From contig JAVKOQ010000027.1 in NCBI GenBank assembly GCA_031835245.1, positions 267,480 through 331,479 on the forward strand: a stretch of DNA of 64,000 nucleotides, read 5' to 3'. Shown in pieces: positions 43,898-54,200 of the stretch. The stretch is from Balamuthia mandrillaris (taxonomy: Eukaryota > Discosea > Longamoebia > Balamuthiidae). Within the stretch, counting starts at the first letter, position 1, and every line of letters begins with the position of its first letter. The notes below the pieces were generated by a model. That model was not told where the DNA came from. It did no database searches and saw only the letters and a list, made by a program, of their open reading frames with translations. A program made the position numbers and the translations under genes.

Positions 43898-46800
43898 CTA
43901 CTCAATCATACTAAATAAGTCATCTACCGAGGCTTTTTTCTCTTCTATTTCGGTTGCCAGCTGTGAATGTGTTGCGGTTCCTTGTATAAACTGTGTTCAA
44001 CGACAATGAGCCCAAATATAGTTTTCAAGAACAAAGAAAACATTACCTCTTTTGCCTCATCAAAAGTAACTGCACTATCTTCGGTTTCTGTGTTCATAAT
44101 TAAGGATATGCCTGAGTCCACGATTGCCCTCCAGAAGGGTTGGCCTTTGTACTTTTCCTGTAACTGAAACAAAAAGTCGTTGAATTGTTGCCCTTCTTCT
44201 TCCAAGATACAACCTTCTCGTAAAGCTTGGAGACACTCCAGAGCCTTAGGAAAGAGTTGATAGCCTAAACTATCATCAACCAGCTGAACAATTCGTTCTT
44301 TCATTTGGCCAATAGCTGCAAAGCACAGTTGTGAATAGATTGTGCTCCGAAAAGGAGAAACAAACCTTTATCCACTAGGTCAATGTCCCGGCGGGCAATC
44401 ATATCCTTGAAGTCTTTTGCTGGCTTCACTGAACCAACGTCCATGCAACCTGCTGACATCAATGTTTCCCTACGAATCCAAAGTTAACAAAGGTTGATGC
44501 GCTTTGCTGGAAAAGAGACTGTACATTGATAGGATAGCAGACTCGGAGGACTGGGAAGATTTTGGCTTATCTTTTTTAACAAAATCCGTCGGGACATAGC
44601 TTTCTAACTGTACGTTCTCTGATTCCAAGCGCTCTTTCCAGAATCGCCGCTGCTCCTTTTGAGGGGTCTCTGACGTTGCAATCGTAAGAGAAAGGCTAGT
44701 ATTGGGTTATGTTTGCTGGTACTTACCAGATTTTGCAAACGTAAATTGGTTTGAAAACTCTTCAAAACTACGTTTTGCTCCTCTAAGCAACTCTTCATCC
44801 GGCTTGATGTAGCTTTCTAGAATAGGATCAAGCTTAGGTAGCGGCCTGTCTGGGTAGAAGGCTCGGAATTGGACACATTGGTACAAATGTTGCAAAGTAG
44901 GATTGTATGTATATTTGGGTTTTAAGGCTTCCATCGGTTCTCTGTCAAATAACAACAGAATCCATGTAAGTTTCCAGCCAGACGATAGGTTGAAAGCAAA
45001 AAAAGAAACAACAAGAAAGAATGATACGAAGAGAAATGACAACAAAGAAAGGGTGAAAGAAGAGAGAAAAAAGACAAGAAAGAAAAGACAAGAAACAGCA
45101 AGAAACGACAGAAAGAAGACAGATACCCTTCTTCATCTTTAGCTGCGGTAATTAAGTCTAACGAGCAAATAAGATCCTCAGCTGCCTTAAGTTGTTGTGA
45201 GGTTGGAACAAGAGACTTGCGGCTTCGTCCAAATATGTCGGTTGCGTTTTCTTCTTTAATATCATCGGAAACGGCCAGGGAAGCAAAAGGATATTGACGG
45301 ATATCTTCGGCAAATGGTAATGTGGCAAAAAAGAGACACTCAAAATCGGGCTTAATATGAGGCAATAGACAACCCAAGTAGGGAAGTGCTTTTGCTCGCT
45401 TAACATAACGCACAATCGCGGCACTGTTTGTTTCGGCTAGGGCATGGACCAAAGAAGAGAGTGCCACAGCTGCATCGTTGTCACCTGGTTCAGCAACCAT
45501 ACATTCCACATTTCCCATAAAGTGCTGTCCTGGCAATTTGAAGAGGGTAAGCTAGGACAAAAAATACAACAAGGGTGATGATAAGGGCGGTACTTGGCAC
45601 TTTGTTGGCACTTGTAAATCCTACTAGCTTGAGGCATTTGTCAGCTTCATATTTTAACACGGATTCATCAACTTCAGAAAAAGGGACCTGTTATCACAAT
45701 GGACAGCGTTTTTGTTGTTAATCCACGAGTGGTTCAATAATACCATACCATAACAGCAGCATCACAAACAGGTTTGGACGTACTAAAGTCTTGCCATACT
45801 TGTATCCTTTCACTCGTTCGTCTGGCGATATTTCCACATCCGGGTCAGCAAGGCTATGATAGGTTCGCTCCAGCCTGACTTCCATTCCCTGCGGATTGGC
45901 CGCTATTTTACAAACTCAATACAGAGTCGCAAGAGAAAGAACTCTGCGAGATGAAGAACGTACACATTTGTGACACTGCAGACACCTTCTTCAGAGTTGG
46001 AAACTTTCGCTCCATGGTTTTGCAGTAGCTCCATACCTCAAAGAGAGAGTGTTCATGTCAATAGGGCTTGCAAGAATGAAGCAACAAGAGAGAGAGAGAG
46101 AGAGAGAGAGAGCCAAACAGGTATTCGGACGCGAGAACTAATCTCAAGGTCGCCACGAAACACTGTACGTTGTAAGACGCTATGCGAACGAAAGTAGCTC
46201 ATCATCTCCAAAGCCTGGCTTACTGGTACTACTACTCCTTCCACTTTTTCTGCAAACTGTCTGAGCAGCAACTCGTTTTCCCGCTTAATGTACACACACA
46301 GAGTTAAGAAAAGAAAGTCCAACTCAAATGAAGGCATAGCATTAAATACCTTCCTCCTAAGCTGTTCATCCTTACGTTCACTCTCCTCTTCCTCCTCTTC
46401 TTCTTCAGCTCTCAAGTCTTCTACTTCTGCGAAGTTTACACCACTGTTATCAGCAACATAATGGGTTGCGCTTTAGCAAAGAGAGAGAGAGAGAGAGAGA
46501 ATGAGAAAGACGAACGGTTGCTGCCAATACATACATAATGTTTAAACGAGCGTCCATACGCTGAAACTGTTCCACGATGGTATCAAAGTCCTCCCCATTG
46601 ACCGGAGACCCCGCGTCCGTCACCAAAAAGATGCGCTGTTGGAACCGTTTGCCTGCCGTTTTGTGGAGCAGTAAGTCCATGCCTACTATCAACGCATCAA
46701 TGACTGATATGTTAAGCATTATCAGTAACCAAAACCACTCCAGAAGTGAATAGCGAAGGAAAGAGCACACACAATCTCCTTCGGCCTTTTCTGGAGAGAC

Positions 46801-47192
46801 ACCGTCCAATTTATGGAGAAGCTCAAGGCTTGGTGGGCCTATCTCTTGCAGCACCGAGATGTGTTGGTAGCCATCCTCTGACAAACGGTTGTTTGTTTCT
46901 GTGATGAAAAGTTGCAGCGAACGTGCGTTTATCCAGCCAGCGTAGTTAGTTCTGTCCACCACACATCAACAAAGGAAGGGCGTCAAACGAACGAACCTTC
47001 TGTGCCAAACAAGACGATGCCCACCTCGTCGCTCTTTCCAAAAAGTAGCTTTTGCTGGACGAGCAGGGTGACAGCCTTTATGGCAGCCTCCAATGGTGGT
47101 GGTGCCTCTCCTTCTTCCTTACTGCCCAAGGCAGAAGTGCTGCCCATGGAACGGCCCACGTCCAATATAATAACCACCGCTTCCTTGGACAT
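43898..47192 (-). CDS. XRCC5: Ku80 DNA end-binding protein
   Basis: Fourteen exons: 47192-46993, 46951-46773, 46703-46535, 46443-46350, 46283-46119, 46036-45964, 45902-45784, 45687-45601, 45551-45127, 44941-44727, 44669-44525, 44469-44366, 44315-44047, 43990-43898; 2337 nt (778 aa). The N-terminal vWA domain begins AVVIILDVGRSMG and includes FLVTDAGSP. The Ku core includes GYKYGKTLVPFSEVDESVLK, VALSSLVHALAETNSAAIVR, FFATLPFAEDIRQYPFASL and the bridge to TYNPTLQHLYQCVQFRAFYP. The C-terminal helical domain is CLQALREGCILEEEGQQFND to FWRAIVDSGISLI. The last exon ends SVDDLFSMIE, resembling the VDDLLDMI tail that binds DNA-PKcs in vertebrates. Ku70/Ku80 binds broken DNA ends and starts non-homologous end joining. 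Exon 1 uses a GTTCGT donor; two introns contain sense-strand (CT)n. Confidence 0.96.
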
Positions 47193-47200
47193 GCTACTGT

Positions 47201-47202
<2 letters not shown>

Positions 47203-47235
<33 letters not shown>
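47203..47235 (+). repeat. (CT)n microsatellite upstream of Ku80
   Basis: A roughly 33-bp CT repeat 11 bp upstream of the Ku80 start codon, thus in its 5' UTR or promoter, in antisense orientation relative to the intronic tracts. Confidence 0.85.
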
Positions 47236-47239
<4 letters not shown>

Positions 47240-47312
47240 CTCTACCTTAGAGTTCTTTGCTTTCTTGCTCTTTGTTTGTTTTCTGTATTTTTCTAAATTT
47301 TGCTTGGAAAAA

Positions 47313-48036
47313 TGGTCTGTGGTTGCCCTTGGTGCCCTTACTCTGCATGCGATCCAGGCGGTGTTACAGCTTGCCTGTCTCGTTGATGCCCGCGTTGCCC
47401 CACTCGGTGACCTCCCCGCAGCCGTTGTAGGTGGTCATGAAAGTGCGCACTCCTGGATCCAAGGCGATGATGCCTGCCTCTCTCCTTCGGTGCTCACGGG
47501 CTCGGCTCTCGCCCATGAGCTTCAAAGGCTGAGGCCCACAGAGGTAGTAATGGCCCAGTCGAGTGCCTTTCACCAGACGAACGGCATAGAGCACCTCCGA
47601 CGGAACTTGTAGTTCTTGCCCCTCGCTTTGATTGGCGCCTCCCCGAAGAAGAGTTGGCGGATGGAGCTGTTGTGGTTCCACTCCCTGGCTTGGATGCTAA
47701 GAGACTGACTCTTGTCCTTCCGACCATGAAACTTCATCTTGAATCCAGTCCTGCCCGCCGCCAAGCTGGTTTTCACGCCGTTGAAGAAATCATCGACGGC
47801 GTCACTGCGAATGTATCGAGTAGTTTCCAATGCCCACGCAAGGCTCTTGTCCTCTTGCCGTTATTCGGGAATTTCTTCCTGACTTGTTCCTTCATAGGCA
47901 TTCCTTTATGTTCACGATGGAACTCCACGGCCTTGTTGTAGGTCCATCGTACTGCGCTGAACCACTTGGCCAGCGTCTTCTTTTGTTCCAAGGCGGCCCC
48001 TACCCAGTTTAATGTTTCTTTGAAGTCCATTACAAA
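47313..48036 (-). pseudogene. Fanzor/TnpB copy C, central fragment without ends
   Basis: Read on the minus strand from 48030 downward. EQKKTLAKWFSAVRWTYNKA with VEFHREHKGMPMKEQVR is the DNA-binding region. Then come TTRYIRSDAVDDFFNGVKTS, FKMKFHGRKDKSQSLSIQAR and EWNHNSSIRQLFFGEAP (the TnpB central wedge region). A short out-of-frame stretch follows, then LGHYYLCGPQPLKLMGESRA and RuvC-I IIALDPGVRTFMTTYNGCGE. It stops at the point homologous to 42800 in copy B. Two or three frameshifts separate the pieces. No terminal repeats or target duplication are seen, so this is a transferred fragment. It holds the central domain that copies A and B lack. Confidence 0.8.
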
Positions 48037-48252
48037 AATGGCTTCTTGATCAATGTCCTTTAATTTGTTCTTTTGTCAACGTGCTCCAAATGAGTACCCC
48101 AGTACCTCCTCACGTCAAGACGTGCAGCACGTGTGCACAAACGGTGCTGTGTTTGGTCGACACAAATAAGGAAATCGTACGTTTCTACTTTTACGTAGGG
48201 TCATGCTGTAGTTTCAAACCACCAATCAAAAATCAAACAGGAGTACTCCTAA

Positions 48253-51200
48253 ATGAACGGCCGCTGTGAAATAGTCCAGCAAGACGAGGAGAAAGAGGAG
48301 CCCGTTGAATACACGGAAGCAGTTGAGGAACGGGCAGTTATAGAAGCACTGGAGGGGGTGAGCCAACAGTCAAATGGAAAAAGTAAAAGGGAGGCAGAGC
48401 GCCAGGCCGACGAAGGAACAAGAGAGGAGCAAATAGAATCAAAGCGGCGCAATGCAAGTGCTGCAGTTTGGTTTGGCTACTGCTTTCCTCCTCCTTTTTC
48501 TTTTTTTTTTCTAACGTGGCACATGTTTTGGTGATTGCTGAACGTTAGCACAAGGATGGAGTCAGCCCTCTCTGGTGTAGAGAGAAGGAACAGTGGGAAC
48601 TCCCAAGCATTCCTTGCGGAGAAACCCTCTCTGGAGGCAATTCGCTTCTCTGCGAACAAGTATTGCAAGGCTGGCACGGGTCTGTTTGCTAGTTGGTACT
48701 TTGGGGAGGAGGCCTTGGAGGAAGTACTTACAAAAATCAACACCTGTCAAGTTGCACAGCCCCAGTCTCGGTTCTTCCTTGGGCTTGTGCAAGCAACCAT
48801 GATGGGTACGTCAAAACGTTGTGCAAAGCCAGCTGCCCTCTGCTGTTCATTTAATTAACGCCAATTTGGGGCACAGGGAAAACGAGGCTCATTCTTGAAC
48901 TATCAAAGAAGACTCCGCTCATCTTGATACGCCTGGACAATACCAATGCTGCCTACCTCTCTTTGCGGCGGTTCGTTGGTGATGAAGCTCAAAAAATTAA
49001 AGTTGAAACCCACTTCGAGGACTGGCAACTGTGCAACAGGAATATCTTCAACTACATTCGACTCTTTTTCCTATCGTACCTGATCTATGCTCAAGATTGG
49101 AAAAGTATGATTCATTCGTCCTTTTGTCAGTTTTTTTTTTTAATATTATTTTTCTCACACACAAACAGAAACGTTCCAGGATAAATTATTCGGTCAAGAT
49201 CTCACTAATCTCACCGACGAAATAGATCTCTTCAACGCGTCCTTGCTCAACGGAGGACAGATGTATGTCGATTGGGTATTTCAAAGGGAGGTGGAAAGCA
49301 TTCGTGAAGGTGATCCAACGATTGTTTCGCAGAGCATTCTGAAACGCCACCAAGAGCTGTCGGGCTACTTAAATGCACCAACTTTTGCCATAGACGAGTG
49401 CCATAAGCTGTTTAGAGGTTACGATACCCGGGGCCTGCTCTTCCATTCTGACTACAAAGATCACAAACCCCAAACGGTCCTCGAATGGCAGCGCCATGAG
49501 CGCTTTGAAGTGCCATCAAATAGCTACCCCTACAAACAGATCACTACCCTCTTTTCGGGTTTTCGGTGGGTGCTGGAGGAATATCTGGTTCGAGGCGAAG
49601 CTTTCCAGACCTCTATCTTTGCCTCCACTTTCTTCTCGGTATGGGAGCCCCTCCTGGACACACGCCTAAATGCGAGAGATAAGCCTTACATCAGGAGAAT
49701 AATTCTTAAACAACGGCTCGAACTCGAACATCTGAAGCTGGTGCTCTCTCAGGTCCTCCAAGGTTTGCAACAATCAAGCGACCCACTTGATGACCCAGAA
49801 ATCAATGACATCCTGATGCAATGGTGTGGACGTCCGGGATTCTTCTTCGACTTTTTACTACTGACGTTCTTGGAGGTCGCCAAAGTCAACAAAAGCCTTA
49901 GTCTGTTGGCCAAAATTAGTAAATCCCACCAAGAAGCCCAGTCAAACCTCGTTGGATCCATGCTGAACAACGCGCTCGACAGTCTTAAGAAGACTAAGGA
50001 CCTCAAAACGGATCACTTAGATTTGCCTGTCTCCAGCAAGGAACTCCACCACTTCCTCATTTTCAGCTCTCGTCTGTGTGGGGGCAACATCTTCTGCCCT
50101 GCTTCCAGTGATCTTTCTGAACTCGTCGCAGCAGGATTTGTACTTGTAAAGGGGGGGGAAAAATGCGGAAAAATAGGACTCTGCCACGCAAGAGCACTGA
50201 ATTGATTGACAGTCAGGAGAGGGAACAGGTCCTACGTCGATGGGTGGATCTGGCCATGAAGGAACGTCTTAGACTGGGGACCCTAAACGGTAATCGTTCG
50301 TGGAAGCCCGCTTTGCAAGCTGTGCAAAAAGAGGCAAAGATCCCCGAGGGTTTTGTCAAAGGGGACAAGCTAAATCAGTTTCTGGAGGAAGCGTTCAAGT
50401 TGGCGGTGGAAAAGTATGGGCACCTGAACACTACCACAGTCAAGATTCCTTCTCCCAGGGTGAACCAAAAGGAGGAGGACGACAGAGGGGCAGAGGATCA
50501 GTGTAACTCGGTAGCGGATTCGCCCCGCCGAGAGGAAGGGACAAGTGTTGTGCCCAAGGGGAAGATTGATTCGGACTCAGTCAGTGCAGACGGCGTTAAG
50601 GAGCGAACCAATAGTCAAGTGGCGCGGCTGTTTGATTGTATTAGCCGTGTTTCTCACGAGTGTGGTAAGCTCTCCGAGGCAGGCGTACTCTCACTCGCAG
50701 TGATTGTACGATTCAGGGACCTGATTGAATCCCTCGACAAGGAGATCAATAATCTTATGGTGGAAAAAGGAAGTGCAAATAGTACCAAAGGCGGCCTTAC
50801 TCTGGGTTCCCAACGGTCTTACGCGGAGGTGGTCGGATCCGCTCCGCGGTGTGATATGATTACTGCGGAAAGGAATTTCCCTCCAACGGCAACTACGGTC
50901 AGCGCGCCAAGCTTGGAATACTGGAAGGAAGAAATGGCAAAGGAACAAGGGATATGTTGGCAGGATAACTCCAACATATACAGGAGGACGTGGACCAAAG
51001 ATACAGTAACCGACCCGAACTATTGGTCTACAGTAAAACCAAAGTATGGCTTTGCCAGTCCCTACTCCAAGGTAGGGGCGGTGGAGGGCAGATCGATTGT
51101 GGTGAGCGGTAAGGACCTTAAGAAGGAAAAGGTAAGTGAGAGGATCTTCGAGCTGGGGCTCAAGCACGTCGGAGTGTGGAAAGTAGGAGAGAAGAATGGC

Positions 51201-54200
51201 ACGCAGCATTGGGGAGTTACTTTGGAGACGGCCCAGGCTGCCGAAGACATTATTGCGGAAAGAGCCAGGCTGTATGCTTTTACCCGCTGGTGGGTGGGCA
51301 AAGCCCGAATTGAAGAAGCCAAGAATGAAGGTAAACCGCTGTGGAAGCCTAAAGAGCAAAGAAAGATGGAGAAGAAGAAGGAAAAGGAGGAGAATGTTGG
51401 AACAGTGGCCTTGGACAGCTCTTTGGAACTCTCAAGCATCGCGCTGGCTGAGGAGGTGTATCATGGTGCTGCCAACTGGTCTGACATTGTGGAGGAGGAA
51501 GGAGAGGAGACCCAATGACTTCAGTAGCGTTTGTCAACTCTAGGGGCTGGGGACAAGAGGAATTGGTCAGCTGTTGGGCTGACAGTAAGCAATTTGACAT
51601 TATTGGAGTGTGCGAACATAGGAGGATGGTTGCCCCTCGATTGGAGGGGTATCGGTGGATGGGTGGAGGGGCTGCTCCAGGGAGGAGTGGCTATGGAAGG
51701 GGTGGCGCAGGTTTCTTTGTTCGAGAGGGCTTCAAGGGGAACATCGGAGAAAGGAAAGAGTGGCGAACACCCAACTCCACTTGGGTGGAACTGGCGGGAC
51801 AGGGTTGCATCTTTATAATCGGTATAGTGTATCTCCCTCCAGGAGGTACCGTGGACAACTTTAAGGTCACCTTGGCTGCGATTGAGAAAAGAATCCTGGA
51901 CGTGGTCAAGGAAGGAAGACCCCTGATTATTGGAGGTGATTGGAACGCCAGGGTTGGAAAGGGATGGAATGGTAGAGGTGAATCTACTTACAACACGAGA
52001 GGAAAGGTGTTGGTGGAGGCTTTCAAAAGGCTGGCCCTCTCGTTGCCTCAGCTCGAAGAGGAAGCGCCAGTATTTACATGGAGAGCGGGAAAACGAAAGA
52101 GCATTGTGGACTATGTGGTAGCATGGAGATGGACGGGCAAGGTAGTTGGTGACAGATGGCAAGCTTGGACCGATCATCGACCACTGGTAGTCGAGTTGAA
52201 GGACCCAGCAGATAATTGTGGCGGGGTTTGGATGGAACGATGGAAGTGGAAGTCCTACTCGGAGGAAGATCGCAAGAGGAGGTGGAGGGAGTACAAACGC
52301 GGGGGCAAGCGTTTCTTCAAAGGAGAGGAATGGAAGGCCATGGTCAAGAAAACACGGGAGGGAGCAGCTACTGTTGAAGATCTTTGGAGCAAGTGGAAAA
52401 AAGGATTGTGGGATTGTGCAATGAGATGGTTTGGTAGAGAAAGGAGACTGATAGGAGCAACAACAAGCAGGGCAAGGAAGCCATGGTGGACAGCAGAGTT
52501 AACATCCTTGAACAAGCAGGTAGTGATAGCCCATGCTCAGTGGCTAAGAGAAGGAAAGAATGATGGAAAGGCCAGAGAGGAATTTGTGGAACTCAGGAAA
52601 AGGTTTGTGAAGTTGTGGAGAGCCAACAAATGGGACTGGATGAAGTGGAAAAGACAAGAGAACATCAAGGAAATGCAGAAATGGATCGGCAACATGTGGA
52701 GGATAGTGGCAAAGCGTAGAGCAGAGCCCAAAGCAGTTAGGGAGCACCACGGTAGCACGGCCGCCTTCAAGGAACATTGGGCAAAGCTGGGAAGGAAGGA
52801 TTCTTCCATTGGGAGCTTGCATCGAGAGGAAGCAGGTCCAGAAGGACTGCCTTGGTCTGGTAGTAACTGGCTTAAGAAGGAGAGTTTTAATCTTGCATGG
52901 AGGAAAAGATTGAGGGTGGGCAAAGCAGCTGGGGTGGACAATATTGATGGGGAAATGATGAAGTTTGGAGGCAAACATGTGCAAGATGCAACTTGGACGC
53001 TGATCAAGGTCATTGAGAACCAAGGCATATTCCCCAAGGAGTGGAAACAGGGGGTGGTTATTCCCTTGCATAAGGCAGGAGATCCCCAGAATCCAGCAAA
53101 CTATAGAGGTATTACTCTCCTATGCAATGCAGCCAAGGTGTTTGAAGGAGCTATCTTGGTACAATTGAACATACAAGCAAGAGAGCAAGGGTGGATAAGT
53201 AATTGCCAGGGTGGATTTAGAAAAGGAAGGGGAGTCATGGATCAGGTGTGGCGGTTGAAGAAATGCCTGAGGAAGAGAAGCAAAGAACGTACCTATATTG
53301 CTCTGTTGGATATCAGCAAGGCATATGACATGCTTGACCATGACATACTGGCAAGGACATTACGCAAAAGAGGAGCAGAAGAGGCAGCAGTGGGTATCAT
53401 TACAGAGTGGTACCATGGTATGACGAGTGTTATTCGCATGAATGGGCAGCTTTCAGAGGAATTTCTGGTGGAAAGAGGAGTTAAGCAAGGAGGAGTTTTG
53501 TCTCCATTCTTGTTCAATGTATACATTGATGTGGGGGCAAGAAAGCTACAAGCTGCAGAGGAGAAGGAAAGAGGAGATAAAGCAAGGAATGTTTGCTTGT
53601 TGTTTGCAGATGACTTGGCAGTGGTGGCCAGCGACCCATTTGAGCTTCAGAGAAGATTGAATGTAGCAGTGGAGGCAGTGAATGCTCTGGGACTTCAGTT
53701 CAATGCAAAGAAATCAGTGGTGCTAGTACAAGGAAAGAAGGCTCATTTTCAAGAGTGGAGACTGAAGGGGGAGGCTGTGAAACGGGTGAAGGAGGCCAAG
53801 TACCTGGGACTGTGGTTTGAAGAAAGTGGGGAATGGACAACTCATGCCAAGGAGAGGATCACCAAGGCCAAGCAAGCCCTCTACAGCCTTAGGCAGCGGG
53901 GAGCCATTGCCCAAGGCCTTGGTACACGCACTGCCCAGATTGCTGCAGAGGCTATTGTCAAGTCTACCTTGTCATATGGATTATGTATGACAGAGCTTTC
54001 CAAATCATGGTGGAAGAAGATCGAAGCAGTGTGGAATGAGACAGCAAGAAGTGTATTGCAAGTTCATCGAAGGACTGTGGCGGGGGTTTGTAGAGCAGAA
54101 TTGGGCTGGTTGACCATCAAGGCCTACTGTGAGTTGGAAAGACAAGCGGTAATTCATCATGCTGAGAGGCAAGATGGCCACTTTGAGCTACTTGAAGAGG

